Positions 1 through 9,122 of a stretch of DNA of 64,000 nucleotides are shown here, piece by piece. Position numbers and translations under genes: made by a program. Position 1 is the stretch's first letter, and every line of letters begins with the position of its first letter. The notes under the pieces were generated by a model. It was not told where the DNA came from and searched no databases. It was given only the letters and a program-made list of their open reading frames with translations. This DNA is from Deltaproteobacteria bacterium (lineage in GTDB: Bacteria; Myxococcota_A; Polyangia; GCA-2747355), in NCBI GenBank assembly GCA_020633415.1, contig JACKDQ010000003.1, forward strand, positions 310,001-374,000, read 5' to 3'.

Positions 1-490
1 CGGTCAGCGGCAAGTCGCAGCTGTTAAGGATCTTTGCAGCGCCACCTTTCGCGCGATGATCCATCATCACCACGGTGCGCTTGGCGCCGCTGACCAAGTC
101 CATCGCACCGCCCATTCCCTTGACGACTTTGCCGGGGATCATCCAGTTTGCGAGGTCGCCGCTTTTCGAGACCTGCATTGCTCCGAGCACGCTGATATCG
201 ATCGCGCCCGAGCGGATCATTCCAAACGAGTCAGCGCTAGAAAAATATGAGCAGCCGGGAATTTCGGTGATCGTTTGCTTTCCGGCGTTGATCAGATCGG
301 CGTCTTCTTCACCCTCGTAGGGAAACGGTCCGAAGCCGAGCATGCCGTTTTCCGACTGAAAGAGCACACTCACCTTCGGCGGAATGTAGTTGCTGACGAG
401 CGTCGGCATGCCGATGCCAAGATTGACGTAGTCGCCGTCCTTGAGCTCTTTGGCAACACGTTGGGCGATCTGGTCGCGGGTCAGTGCCAT
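1..490 (-). CDS. scoB: 3-oxoacid CoA-transferase subunit B (partial, 3' end outside window)
   Basis: Beta subunit of a two-subunit succinyl-CoA:3-oxoacid CoA-transferase, which moves CoA from succinyl-CoA onto acetoacetate in ketone-body or short-chain acid use. About 163 codons are visible from an ATG at 490 (MALTRDQIAQRVAKELKDGD...). The family's catalytic Glu lies in SENGMLG (E47), after the conserved LGIGMPTLV. A GAGGAG Shine-Dalgarno sits just upstream, in the 13-bp gap after the subunit A gene, so the two are co-transcribed and probably translationally coupled. The C-terminal part lies beyond base 1. Cytoplasmic. Family assignment is firm; the true acid substrate is inferred. Confidence 0.93.
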   Translation of the reverse strand, partial: MALTRDQIAQRVAKELKDGDYVNLGIGMPTLVSNYIPPKVSVLFQSENGMLGFGPFPYEGEEDADLINAGKQTITEIPGCSYFSSADSFGMIRSGAIDISVLGAMQVSKSGDLANWMIPGKVVKGMGGAMDLVSGAKRTVVMMDHRAKGGAAKILNSCDLPLT

Positions 491-503
491 GGTGTCAGTC
501 TCC

Positions 504-1256
504 TCAGTTTCTCGCTCGAACGGTGCGCTGTTCGATCGGCTTTTCGTACTCGCGGCCAGCGATGATGTAATCGACGAACACGCCCGGCGTGTGGACCATG
601 TCCGGGTCGATCTGTCCGGGCTCGACGAGCTCTTCGACTTCAGCGATGGTGATCGTTGCTGCTGCTGCCATCAGCGGGTTGAAGTTGCGTGCGGTCTTTC
701 GATAGACCAGGTTTCCATAACTGTCGCCGCGATAGGCTTTGACCAGCGCGACATCGCCGCGGATCGCTTCTTCAAGAACATAGAAACGATCGCCGAACTT
801 CCGCGTCTCTTTCTTGGGGGACGTGGCGACAACGTTGCCGGCGTTGTCGTATTTCATCGGGATTTTTCCCTCGGCAACCCATGTTCCGTAGCCTGTCGGC
901 GTGTAGAATGCGGCGATTCCTGCGCCTCCGGCACGCAGTCGTTCAGCGAGCGTGCCCTGTGGGACCAACTCGACCTCGAGTTGCCCGCCAAGAAACTGCT
1001 TTTCGAAATTCTTGTTCTCGCCGACGTAGCTAGAGATCATTTTCTTGACCTGGCCGTTGGCGAGCAAGATTCCCAGCCCCTTGTTGTCGACGCCGCAGTT
1101 GTTGCTGACGATCGTCAGATTTTTGGTTCCCTTGGCGCGCAGCGCTCTGATCAGATTTTCCGGATTGCCACATAGGCCAAAACCGCCGGCAAGGATCACT
1201 GCACCATCGGCGATCTTTTCGACGGCCTGCTCGGCAGATGCCAGGACCTTGTTCAT
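504..1256 (-). CDS. scoA: 3-oxoacid CoA-transferase subunit A
   Basis: Alpha subunit of the same CoA-transferase, 250 aa, the usual length. The N-terminus shows the family pattern: a short helix, then GAVILAGGFGLCGNPENLI, then TIVSNNCGVDNKGLG. The downstream VPQGTLAERLRAGGAGI is also typical. It begins the minus-strand scoA-scoB operon and is 13 bp from subunit B. Together they would let the cell activate acetoacetate or related acids with succinyl-CoA. The 102-bp gap to the divergent gene at 1359 must hold its promoter; I could not pick out a convincing one. Confidence 0.94.
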   Translation of the reverse strand: MNKVLASAEQAVEKIADGAVILAGGFGLCGNPENLIRALRAKGTKNLTIVSNNCGVDNKGLGILLANGQVKKMISSYVGENKNFEKQFLGGQLEVELVPQGTLAERLRAGGAGIAAFYTPTGYGTWVAEGKIPMKYDNAGNVVATSPKKETRKFGDRFYVLEEAIRGDVALVKAYRGDSYGNLVYRKTARNFNPLMAAAATITIAEVEELVEPGQIDPDMVHTPGVFVDYIIAGREYEKPIEQRTVRARN

Positions 1257-1358
1257 ATCGCTCCCTCGTCTCTATCGCTTCAAATCACGCGACGCGCCAT
1301 GTTACTCGATGTGCGGCCAAGATCCACCACCGGCCGCGCCTGATGTATCATCCGGTAG

Positions 1359-2141
1359 ATGGCAGTTGGACCCCCGATCATCACGCTGACTTCGGATTTC
1401 GGCACTGCGGACGGCTACGTGGGCGCGATGAAAGGCGTCCTGTTGGCTGGGTGTCGGCAGGCGCGCCTGGTCGATATTACCCATGCGATTGCCCCCCAAG
1501 ACGTGCGCTCGGCGGCCTGGACGCTGTTTACCGCCTGTCGCTGGTTTCCGCCGGGCACGGTTCATCTGGCGGTGGTCGATCCCGGCGTGGGCAGCGCGCG
1601 CCGGGCGATCGTCGGACGGACTGCCGGTCAGCTCTATGTCGCTCCCGACAACGGGCTGCTTTCGCTGGTCCTCGGTGATCGCGCGGACGTCTGGCAGGTG
1701 GACCAAGAAAAGTATGCGCTAGCGCCATGTAGCCGTACGTTCCACGGCCGGGATGTCTTCGCTCCGGTTGCTGCCGCGTTGGCGGGCGGCGAAGCACCCG
1801 AGGCCTGCGGCACAGCGCTTGATGATTGGCAGCGCTGCTTTGAGGTTGTCAACGCCGATGCCGACGCGGATCCGATCATCGGCGAGGTCGTTCATGTCGA
1901 TCGCTTCGGCAATTTGGTTACGAATATCGTCGCTGAGCCGCTCGATTCAGACCTGGAGCTGCGAATCGCGGACCACGCGATCGACGGCGTGAGCACAAGC
2001 TATAGCGCCGTCGCATCCGGCCGGTGGCTGTGCTATGAAGGCAGTAGCGGATATCTGGAGGTCGCCGTTCGCGATGGCAGCGCCGCCGCGGCGGGTCTGG
2101 GAAGGGGACAGACGGTGATCGTTAAGCGAGGTCGTCGATGA
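1359..2141 (+). CDS. SAM hydroxide adenosyltransferase (DUF62 family)
   Basis: Member of the SAM hydroxide adenosyltransferase / fluorinase-chlorinase fold (DUF62), which hydrolyses S-adenosylmethionine to adenosine and methionine. At 260 aa it has the normal length. Visible family motifs are ITLTSDFGTADGYVGAMKG at the N-terminus, VDPGVGS, APDNGLLS and FHGRDVFAP. The C-terminal domain has the usual GEVVHVDRFGNLVTNI. I see no fluorinase-type insertion, so the hydrolase role is the better call. The ATG of the next gene overlaps its stop by 4 bp, so it heads a translationally coupled run up to holA. Physiological role of the family is unsettled. Confidence 0.9.
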   Translation: MAVGPPIITLTSDFGTADGYVGAMKGVLLAGCRQARLVDITHAIAPQDVRSAAWTLFTACRWFPPGTVHLAVVDPGVGSARRAIVGRTAGQLYVAPDNGLLSLVLGDRADVWQVDQEKYALAPCSRTFHGRDVFAPVAAALAGGEAPEACGTALDDWQRCFEVVNADADADPIIGEVVHVDRFGNLVTNIVAEPLDSDLELRIADHAIDGVSTSYSAVASGRWLCYEGSSGYLEVAVRDGSAAAAGLGRGQTVIVKRGRR

Positions 2142-3025
2142 AGCCCACCATCTTGAGCGTCTTGGGGAGTATTCTCTTGTCGGCCTGTTCGATCGGGCGC
2201 GGCGACGGCTTTGTGCGCGGCAACCTGGCTCTGACTCAGTGTCGCCAGGGCGACGCCCTTGAAGCACCGGACTTCGATCTTGGTGCTGAGTTCTTCTTCG
2301 GCGATCCGCTGATCGATTTCGACGATTCTGTGGAATTGCGACGCAGCAGCCTGACGATTCGCATCCAAGATACCTCTAATCGGCTGGAGACCTCCGACGG
2401 GTTGATGTTGTTGCTGCCCGATCTGCGCTATGCCGCTCGAGCTTACGCCGATGCGCGGCCGCTGAGCGCCGATGACTGCTTCGAAAGCGGCGGCTGCCCA
2501 ACGGAGGACTATAGTCGCGTACGGGCCAAGTTAAGCCTGTTCAATAGTTGTCCGGACAATCGCAGCCCGATCGTCGCCGCGCCGCGCGACGTTGTGCGCA
2601 AGAACGTCGTCGCCGCCGATAACTGCCTGCGCAGCGACACGGTTCGCGCGGCTTGCCCAACGCTGAGTCCGGCGCAGCTAGCCGAGCTAGATGAAATTTG
2701 CGCCGGAGACTTGAACGACGCCAACGCGATCCAGCCACGAATCGAGGCGATCCTCGGTCAAGGCGCCGAAAGCGGCAGCGATCGTGTCGGGGGTCCTGCT
2801 TGCCTCTACCTCTGTTCGATCGGCAGTGTTCAACGCGGCGATTCAGCCGATGCGCTGCAGACCCATCAGTTCGCTTATGACGACGAAGTTGCGGGTTTGT
2901 TCTTCTTTAATGTTGTCGACGGACGGGCGATTACCCTCGAGCAGTGCGCCGCCAGCTCTGGCCAACTCGCCGGAGCCTTCCGCTTTAGGCTGTCGAGAAA
3001 TCGCGTCGCGCAGGCCTTTCCTTGA
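2138..3025 (+). CDS. Predicted lipoprotein of unknown function
   Basis: A 295-aa protein with a short hydrophobic leader and lipobox LSAC at residues 14-17, so likely an outer-envelope lipoprotein. No domain recognised. The mature part has about ten Cys, suggesting disulphides outside the cytoplasm, e.g. CFESGGC, CPDN, ACPTL, ACLYLCSIGS. It overlaps the SAM hydrolase gene by 4 bp (ATGA) and its own TGA overlaps the TTG start of the methyltransferase, so it is embedded in an operon of housekeeping genes. Function unknown. Confidence 0.8.
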   Translation: MKPTILSVLGSILLSACSIGRGDGFVRGNLALTQCRQGDALEAPDFDLGAEFFFGDPLIDFDDSVELRRSSLTIRIQDTSNRLETSDGLMLLLPDLRYAARAYADARPLSADDCFESGGCPTEDYSRVRAKLSLFNSCPDNRSPIVAAPRDVVRKNVVAADNCLRSDTVRAACPTLSPAQLAELDEICAGDLNDANAIQPRIEAILGQGAESGSDRVGGPACLYLCSIGSVQRGDSADALQTHQFAYDDEVAGLFFFNVVDGRAITLEQCAASSGQLAGAFRFRLSRNRVAQAFP

Positions 3026-4275
3026 ACGAGGCTGCGCGTCCTCTGCAGTTGACTGTCGAGAAGATGGTTTTCGGCGGTGAGGCGCTCGGGCGCTTGGACG
3101 GCCAGGTTGTCTTTGTGCCGTTCGCCGCGCCTGGCGATCAACTCAGCGTGCAGGTCGTCCAGCGCAAGGCTCGCTTTTTGCGGGCGCAGATCGCGGCCGT
3201 CGAGCGCGCCGGGCCTGACCGCGTCGTACCGATCTGTGAGCATTTCGCGACCTGCGGTGGTTGCCAGTGGCAGCAGCTGTCGCCCGTAGCCCAACAGCGC
3301 GAGAAGCGCCGAATTGTCGCCGAGACCCTCAGCGTCAGTCTCGAGCAGGTTTCGTTCTTTCCTTCGGCGGCCAGTGAAGGCTACCGACAACGCTGTCGGC
3401 TGGCTTGGTCTCGTGACGCCCTTGGGCTCCGGTTGGGCTATCGCCAATGGCGATCGAACGCGATCGTCGATATCGATGACTGCCCGGTGCTCGAGAAAGC
3501 GCTACGGCGTGCCTTGCCGCAGGTTCGGCGTGCGCTGCAGCTGCTGCCGTCAGCGAACGCGGGCACGATCCAGTTGCTGGTTGGCACCGGCGGCGATGTG
3601 CACGCCAGTTTGCGTCTAGAGCAAGCGCTCGATGCGACGCACCTCGCCCCGATCCTCGATGCACTGGTCGACCAGCCGATCGTCGGGGCTGTCTGTCCCG
3701 AGCTACGTTTGCTGCGCGGCCAGCAGACCATCGAGCAGGCGGAAATCGGTCAGCCTTCATTGCGCGGTTCAGCCTCCTGCTTTGCTCAGGCACAACGCGC
3801 TCAGAACACGACCTTGGTTGACTATGTCGTTGAGCAGCTAGCCTGCGAGAGCTGCGACGTGCTGGAGCTCTACGCCGGCACTGGAAACTTCAGTCGATAT
3901 CTGCAACAGAGGTGTCGTCGGCTGACCGCTGTTGAGCTTTCCCCTCAAGCGCTGAGTGTCTTGCCCGAGAACGCGCCTCGGGCGCGAACCGTCGGACAGG
4001 CCGCCGAGCTGTTTGTTGGCCAGCAAGGGGTGCTCGCCAGTGTTGACCGGCTATTGCTCAATCCTCCCCGCCAAGGTGCGCGCGAAGTTGTCGACGTTCT
4101 GGCGAAAACGCCGGTGGAGCGGATCGTCTACGTCTCGTGCGATCCGCCGACGCTCGCGCGCGACCTGCAGCGGTTGTTCGCCCGAGGCTACATGCTCGCC
4201 TCACTCGCAGCTTTTGATATGATGCCGCACAGTTTCCACGTCGAGACTGTGGCGACGTTGGTCCGAGAGGAGTAG
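3022..4275 (+). CDS. 23S rRNA (uracil-5-)-methyltransferase, RlmD/TrmA family
   Basis: SAM-dependent RNA m5U methyltransferase, 417 aa. An N-terminal TRAM-like domain (about residues 8-60) is followed by a 4Fe-4S cluster motif, ICEHFATCGGCQW, with a later Cys in DDCPVLE. The C-terminal methyltransferase core has VLELYAGTGNFS (SAM site), LLNPPRQGA and the nucleophile Cys in YVSCDPPTLARD. This matches RlmD/RlmC/TrmA; the iron-sulphur motif favours an rRNA enzyme, but the exact uridine cannot be told. The start is TTG overlapping the preceding TGA, consistent with coupling. Confidence 0.9.
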   Translation: MNEAARPLQLTVEKMVFGGEALGRLDGQVVFVPFAAPGDQLSVQVVQRKARFLRAQIAAVERAGPDRVVPICEHFATCGGCQWQQLSPVAQQREKRRIVAETLSVSLEQVSFFPSAASEGYRQRCRLAWSRDALGLRLGYRQWRSNAIVDIDDCPVLEKALRRALPQVRRALQLLPSANAGTIQLLVGTGGDVHASLRLEQALDATHLAPILDALVDQPIVGAVCPELRLLRGQQTIEQAEIGQPSLRGSASCFAQAQRAQNTTLVDYVVEQLACESCDVLELYAGTGNFSRYLQQRCRRLTAVELSPQALSVLPENAPRARTVGQAAELFVGQQGVLASVDRLLLNPPRQGAREVVDVLAKTPVERIVYVSCDPPTLARDLQRLFARGYMLASLAAFDMMPHSFHVETVATLVREE

Positions 4276-4278
4276 GTC

Positions 4279-4740
4279 GTGGTCCCTTGCCGTCGGAACA
4301 CTGCGACGCTGGTCTTGGTGTGCTGCTTGGGTTGTGGAACCGTTGCGCAAGCCGATCCGCTTGATCGCGTTAGCGGCACCGAGAGCTGGCGTGCGATGTC
4401 GATCGGCGATGTGGAGAACGAGTGGGAACACTGGCTTTCGGCTCGGCGACTCTGGCGTCGCGCTCGTCGCGTGTTCGCCTTGGAAGCTCAGCGCAGCCGC
4501 CAATTGGCCGCGGTGTTACGCATCGCACGCGGGCTTCCTAGAGATCGCGTTGGCCCGATGATTCGCCGTGCGCGTCGAGTGCGCGGTCGGAGTCGCCTGC
4601 GGCTGCCCGACGGCAGGCCGGCTCTGCCGGTCGAGCGTTTGGACGCGAAGGGACAGGCTATCGACGAGGAAGGTGACCACGTGCTAGACGAGGCTTTTCG
4701 CGACAAGCGCGAACCGCAAACCGACAAAGGCAGCCGCTAG
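4279..4740 (+). CDS. Small exported protein of unknown function
   Basis: A 153-aa Arg-rich protein with a GTG start and a probable cleavable signal peptide (TLVLVCCLGCGTVAQA, cleavage likely before DP). The mature part is helical and very basic in the middle, then acidic near the end. It lies between the rRNA methyltransferase (3 bp) and holA (15 bp). Position before holA recalls the LptE gene often found there, but I see no sequence resemblance to LptE and do not claim it. The coding call rests on tight operon packing and the leader. Confidence 0.65.
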   Translation: MVPCRRNTATLVLVCCLGCGTVAQADPLDRVSGTESWRAMSIGDVENEWEHWLSARRLWRRARRVFALEAQRSRQLAAVLRIARGLPRDRVGPMIRRARRVRGRSRLRLPDGRPALPVERLDAKGQAIDEEGDHVLDEAFRDKREPQTDKGSR

Positions 4741-4755
4741 GCTTAACGGACGAAG

Positions 4756-5736
4756 ATGGTCGACGACCTACACCGGAAAATAGCTAGCGGTACGATCGAC
4801 CCGCTCTACGTGCTCTGTGGTGAGGCTTATCCGCGGGACCAGCTCGCGGCGGCGATCAAGCAGGCTGTGGTTGGCGATCAGGCGAGCGCGTTCAACATGG
4901 ACACCTTCGCCGGCAAAGAGACCACCGCAGCGAGCATTCTGTCAGCGGCGCGAACGATGCCAATGTTTGGCGACAAGCGGTTGGTTGTGGTCAGCGATGT
5001 TCACGCAATGGCTGCGGACCAACTCTCTGGTCTGCTCGACTACCTCGCCGACCCGTCGCCGTACTGTTGCTTGTTGATGATCGGTGAAAAGGTCGATCTG
5101 CGGCTGAAGTTCTTTGCGGCTGCGCGCAAGCGGGGCGCCTTGCAGCGTTTTGAACCGCTGAAGGACCGTCAAGTGCCGCGTTGGGTTGCCGACGAGGCAG
5201 GGCGCCAGCGTATCGCGCTCAAACCGGGAGCGGCAGAAGCCATTGCCGATGCAGTCGGCGCCGATATGGCTCAGTTGGCGAGCGCACTCGAGCAACTTTC
5301 GCTGTTCGCTGGGGGGCAGCCGGTGACGGTGGCCGATGTCGAGCAGCTGCTAGCCAAGACACGACAGCGGTCGATCTTTGAGCTGACCAACGCCGTAGGA
5401 CGGCGCGACCGTCGTCAGGCGATGCTGATCCTCAGACGGATGACCGACTCACGTGAGTCGGGAATTCGTATCGTCGCGATGCTTGCCCGTCACGTGCGCC
5501 AGCTGTGGCAGGCCAAGGAGCTGGTCGCGGCGCAGACCGGTGAAAAGGAAATCGCCCAGGCGATCGGCGTTCATCCGTTCTTCGTGCGCGACATCGTCGG
5601 GCAGGCGCGGGATTTCGATGTGCAGACCTTGGCGCGCACTCACCGTGCGCTGTTCGATGCCGACCGTACGCTGAAGTCATCCAAGCTCTCTGACGAGCTG
5701 GTGCTCGATCGGTTGGTGCTTGCGCTGTGCGCCTAA
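4756..5736 (+). CDS. holA: DNA polymerase III subunit delta
   Basis: Clamp-loader delta subunit that opens the beta sliding clamp, 326 aa, close to the usual 330-345. The start MVDDLHRKIASGTIDPLYVLCGEAYPRDQ has the expected fold with the pseudo-P-loop position (VLCGEAYPRD). RTMPMFGDKRLVVV is a strong delta signature, and SAARTMPMF with DYLADPSPYCCLL follows the family. The C-terminal collar domain includes SIFELTNAVGRRDRRQA and the repeated HPFFVRD segment. Last gene of the forward run beginning at 1359; convergent with the next gene. Confidence 0.94.
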   Translation: MVDDLHRKIASGTIDPLYVLCGEAYPRDQLAAAIKQAVVGDQASAFNMDTFAGKETTAASILSAARTMPMFGDKRLVVVSDVHAMAADQLSGLLDYLADPSPYCCLLMIGEKVDLRLKFFAAARKRGALQRFEPLKDRQVPRWVADEAGRQRIALKPGAAEAIADAVGADMAQLASALEQLSLFAGGQPVTVADVEQLLAKTRQRSIFELTNAVGRRDRRQAMLILRRMTDSRESGIRIVAMLARHVRQLWQAKELVAAQTGEKEIAQAIGVHPFFVRDIVGQARDFDVQTLARTHRALFDADRTLKSSKLSDELVLDRLVLALCA

Positions 5737-5740
5737 AGCA

Positions 5741-6928
5741 TCAATGAACACCACGGCGACGCGCAGCTCGGAGCAGCTGCTGGCGGATTCGTGGATTCAG
5801 TCGCAAGAAGCGTACATAGGCTGGTGCTTGGCTCGCCGCTGGCTCTTCGGTGAGACCGTAGAGGTAGCCGACATGCAGTATCGGATCTTGCGGGTCGAAG
5901 ACACCCGAGACCCCGCGGTCGTGATCGATCACGGCGACGTGGTCCCAAGCTCGTGGTGAGGCGTTGAACCCGGCGTAGTCGATCAACATGATGTCGCCGG
6001 GGCGCACGTCCGTCGAGAAGCTCAGACGCACGACCTGATCGCGGTTCACCGAAAGCAGCTGCGATTTGGTCATCAGCAGGCGCGTCGTTACGGGGCGAGC
6101 GAAGCGTTGGAGACCGGCGGCGCTGGTATAGGGCAGCTTGACCCCGGCGGCGCGAATCGCGCCGATGATCACATCGGCGCAGTCGGCCCCCTGATAGAGC
6201 TCCGTCTGATGCCGAGCGCCGACACCCGCACTGCCAAAGACGTTGGGGACGTTGAACAGCCCGCGCAGATAGTCGACGTAGCCTTCGCCGCGCTCGCGAA
6301 ATGAGATTCGCGTCACCCGCGCTGAGATACCTGAGCGTGTCAATGACTCGATCCCTGGGCTGCTGACCCAGCGATCGCCAAGCTTGATCGCTACTTTGTA
6401 GCGCATCGTGCCCAGCCCTCCATAACGGTCCAGCTGTGCATAGCTCGGGTGGGCGTCGCGCACGAGCAGCATCGGTGTGTCGTTGCCGCCGGCAATCGGT
6501 GTCTCGAAATACTCCAAGGTGTCATAGCCGAGCCAACGACCATGGTTTTTGCCGAAGAGAACCGAGTTGGAGTAGGCCGGATTGCCTTCGTTGGGCGCAG
6601 GGAGATTCTGGTGGTGCGGGTGTGGTTCGACGCGAAACCAGCGGATCGCCTCGATCCTGCCCAGCGCGCGCAATGGCCGATCGGCGCGCAGCGTGCGTGT
6701 TCCCAGGCGGAAGCGTTTGACGTCGCTGAAGATCAGCGTTCGCCCGTTGTGTTGTCGGCGTACGGCGGCGAAAAGTCGCACGGCCGTGCCGATGCGCACG
6801 TTGCTGTTGGCAACACGCGCGCCGCCGCCATCATCGATGACGATCAACGCTGTGTCGGCCGAGGCTTGAACCTGGCCGCTCGCACCGAGCAATTGGACGA
6901 TGAAAAAGCAGCGCGCTGCGTTGAGCAC
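5741..6928 (-). CDS. Exported NlpC/P60- or CHAP-like cysteine hydrolase (putative)
   Basis: A 395-aa protein with a GTG start and a probable signal peptide (CFFIVQLLGASGQVQASA). The C-terminal third carries a Cys/His arrangement expected of papain-like peptidoglycan hydrolases: YQGADCADVIIGAIRAAG (Cys), then RPGDIMLIDY and WDHVAVIDHD (His). The N-terminal two thirds look beta-rich and unrecognised. Likely periplasmic or surface, possibly cutting peptide cross-links. Assignment to a precise family is uncertain and based only on motif spacing. It stands alone, convergent with holA (4 bp between stops). Confidence 0.65.
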   Translation of the reverse strand: MLNAARCFFIVQLLGASGQVQASADTALIVIDDGGGARVANSNVRIGTAVRLFAAVRRQHNGRTLIFSDVKRFRLGTRTLRADRPLRALGRIEAIRWFRVEPHPHHQNLPAPNEGNPAYSNSVLFGKNHGRWLGYDTLEYFETPIAGGNDTPMLLVRDAHPSYAQLDRYGGLGTMRYKVAIKLGDRWVSSPGIESLTRSGISARVTRISFRERGEGYVDYLRGLFNVPNVFGSAGVGARHQTELYQGADCADVIIGAIRAAGVKLPYTSAAGLQRFARPVTTRLLMTKSQLLSVNRDQVVRLSFSTDVRPGDIMLIDYAGFNASPRAWDHVAVIDHDRGVSGVFDPQDPILHVGYLYGLTEEPAASQAPAYVRFLRLNPRIRQQLLRAARRRGVH

Positions 6929-6998
6929 GCATCTAGTACGGGTTGGGCGATGAAAAGTCTTCCCGCGATTTCGGCGGGCCGAGCGGGGCAGACTAGCG

Positions 6999-7259
6999 CT
7001 AGAGCGCGTTGACGGCTTTGGTTAGGCGGCTGACGTGGCGCGCGGCGCGTGGCTTGGGAATGATGCCCTTTTGCGCGCAGCGGTCGAGCATTTTGATCGC
7101 CGTGCTTAGCGCCTCGCCAGCCGCGCCCTTATCCGCGGCGTCGACAGCAGCGCGCACGCGTTTGATATAGGTGCGCATCGTTGCGCGAAAATGCCGATTA
7201 AGCGTTTGACGGTCGATACGCTGGCGGTTGCGTTTTTCCGCCTGGGGATGATTCGCCAC
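6999..7259 (-). CDS. rpsT: 30S ribosomal protein S20
   Basis: Small basic ribosomal protein, 86 aa. A longer reading frame extends upstream, but the GTG at 7259 is chosen because it has GGAGG six bases before it and yields VANHPQAEKRNRQR, the family start. The C-terminus IIPKPRAARHVSRLTKAVNAL is also typical of S20. A very good sigma-70 promoter (7309-7337) lies just upstream. S20 binds 16S rRNA in 30S assembly. It stands as a single-gene unit beside divergent murJ. Confidence 0.95.
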   Translation of the reverse strand: MANHPQAEKRNRQRIDRQTLNRHFRATMRTYIKRVRAAVDAADKGAAGEALSTAIKMLDRCAQKGIIPKPRAARHVSRLTKAVNAL

Positions 7260-7308
7260 GGGTTCCTCCGTATACCTCTTGAGCCGCAAACTTCGACTCG
7301 AGCGCGGG

Positions 7309-7337
7309 TAGTTATCACCGTAGGTAAAGCATGTCAA
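7309..7337 (-). promoter_or_regulatory. Sigma-70 promoter of rpsT
   Basis: On the minus strand TTGACA (7337-7332) and TAACTA (7314-7309) are separated by exactly 17 bp. Transcription would start near 7302, leaving a leader of about 43 nt before the GTG at 7259. One of the best housekeeping-type promoters in the window. Confidence 0.8.
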
Positions 7338-7549
7338 TGGTTTGCACCACCGGGGGCAGGGCATTGAGCCCCCAGCGGGGTGCCCGGGTGGTGATGTCGG
7401 TGTGAATGCCTTAACCTCGCGGTCAGCGCATTCGCTGTTGTTGCCAGCAGCGAGGGGCTCTGCCATGCTTGGCCCAGTGTATCTCTATAAGATGATTGAC
7501 TTCCCTGCAGTCGGCTGGCACTGCTTGCCCCTTTGTCGCAGGTGGCTCG

Positions 7550-9109
7550 ATGGCTAGGCAGAAAAAGGGCGGCATCGCGCGTTCGGCCGGCGTGGTTGCG
7601 GCGCTGACCTTGCTCAGCCGGGTGCTGGGGCTGTTGCGCGACGCGGTGTTGGCTCGGCAATTCGACAAGCGCGTGACCGACGCCTTCTTCGTCGCCTTCA
7701 CCGTGCCCAACATCTTCCGCCGATTGTTGGCCGAAGGCGGCCTTTCGAGCGTGTTCGTCAAGGTCTTTACCGACTACCGCAAGAATCGCGGCGAAGACGC
7801 CGCACGCGACCTGGCCGCGCGGACACTGTCGATGGCGTTGATCGGTTTGCTGGGCGTGACCGCCCTGGGCATCTTGTTTGCGCCGCAGCTGCTGTACTTG
7901 TTCGCGGGCGGCTTTGCGCGCAATCCGCAAAAGATGGTGCTGGCCCGCGACTTGACCCGCTTGGTGTTTCCTTTCTTGGTGACCGTTGGGTTAGCGGCGA
8001 TGGCGATGGCGGTGCTCAACAGCTACCGGCACTTTGCCGCGCCGGCTTTCGCGCCGGTGATCCTCAACGTCGGGATCATCGCCGTGGTGTTGCTGTTTGC
8101 TGCCAAGTTGCCGCGCTGGGGGATGCCCTCGGCTTGGGCGATCGGTTTCGGCGTGCTGATCGGCGGGCTGCTGCAGTTGCTCGTCCAGCTGCCGCTGGTA
8201 GCGCGATACAAGATGCTCGTTCGACCACGCAGCCCTTGGGGTGACGAAGGCGTCTTGCGAATTCTCCGCTTGCTCGCGCCGTCGCTGTTTGCGCTTGCGA
8301 TCTACCAGCTCAACGTGATGCTCGCGCGGCTTCTGGCGTCGTTCCTGCCGGGCGATGGACCGGTCAGCTTCCTTTACTACGCCCAGCGTCTGATCGAGTT
8401 TCCGATCGGTGTCGGTGCCACGGCGATTGCGACGGTGGCGATGCCGACCTGGTCGGCGCAGGTCAGCACCGGTGATATCGACGCGCTCAAAAAGAGCTTC
8501 GGTCACGTCTTGCGCTTGGTCTTCTTCTTGATGCTGCCGGCGACCGCCGGTCTTATGGCGTTGGCGTTGCCACTGACATCGGTGCTGTTTGTCCGCGGTC
8601 GCTTCAGTTATGCAATGGCACGACCGACAGCATGGACGTTGATCGGCTTTTGCTCCGGCCTTTGGGCTGCTGGTGGTGTCCGCCAGGTCCAGCAAGTGTT
8701 CATCTCGCTCGAGGATACGCGAACGCCGGTCAAGGTTTCAGCGCTGGCGCTTGTGACCTTCGCCGCTGCGGGGCTGTTGCTCTACCGGCCACTGGGCACC
8801 CTTGGCCTGGCGTTGGCGGTTTCGTTGGCCAGCAGCGTCAACTTCGTTGCGCTGATCGTGCTGCTGCGTCGGCGCCTTGGTGCGCTCGGGTTGCGCTCGG
8901 TCGCGATCTCGCTGCTGCGCTCGTTGGTCTCTGCCGCCGCCTGCGGGCTTGTCGCCTGGCTGATCGCGCGCGGTGGCGCTTGGCAAGCGGGCGCCAGTCC
9001 GGCAAATCTGCTGCGCTTGGTCTGGGCTGTCGTCGCTGGCGGATTGGCCTTCGTTGGCTGCGCCTGGGTGTTGCGCAGCTCAGAGCTGCGGACGATCCGC
9101 CGACGCTGA
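7550..9109 (+). CDS. murJ: Lipid II flippase MurJ
   Basis: Polytopic MOP-superfamily flippase that moves lipid II across the inner membrane for peptidoglycan synthesis; 519 aa from the ATG at 7550, preferred over an upstream in-frame start at 7496 because AGGTGG lies just before it and the product then begins MARQKKGGIARSAG. Family marks: LTLLSRVLGLLRDAVLA, DAFFVAFTVPNIFRRLLAEG, GDGPVSFLYYAQRLIEFPIG. About 14 hydrophobic segments. Divergent from rpsT, convergent with mazG. Confidence 0.95.
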   Translation: MARQKKGGIARSAGVVAALTLLSRVLGLLRDAVLARQFDKRVTDAFFVAFTVPNIFRRLLAEGGLSSVFVKVFTDYRKNRGEDAARDLAARTLSMALIGLLGVTALGILFAPQLLYLFAGGFARNPQKMVLARDLTRLVFPFLVTVGLAAMAMAVLNSYRHFAAPAFAPVILNVGIIAVVLLFAAKLPRWGMPSAWAIGFGVLIGGLLQLLVQLPLVARYKMLVRPRSPWGDEGVLRILRLLAPSLFALAIYQLNVMLARLLASFLPGDGPVSFLYYAQRLIEFPIGVGATAIATVAMPTWSAQVSTGDIDALKKSFGHVLRLVFFLMLPATAGLMALALPLTSVLFVRGRFSYAMARPTAWTLIGFCSGLWAAGGVRQVQQVFISLEDTRTPVKVSALALVTFAAAGLLLYRPLGTLGLALAVSLASSVNFVALIVLLRRRLGALGLRSVAISLLRSLVSAAACGLVAWLIARGGAWQAGASPANLLRLVWAVVAGGLAFVGCAWVLRSSELRTIRRR

Positions 9110-9122
9110 GAATTGCCTGAGA

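Noticed and set aside
441..1175. 244-aa plus-strand reading frame over scoA
   Set aside because: It is an antisense shadow of scoA with no family similarity; GC-rich codons keep the other frames open.
4279..4740. LptE
   Set aside because: Position before holA suggests it, but no lipobox or LptE pattern is visible.
7260..7466. Long N-terminal extension of S20
   Set aside because: No similarity to S20, it would run through the promoter, and the GTG at 7259 has an ideal Shine-Dalgarno.
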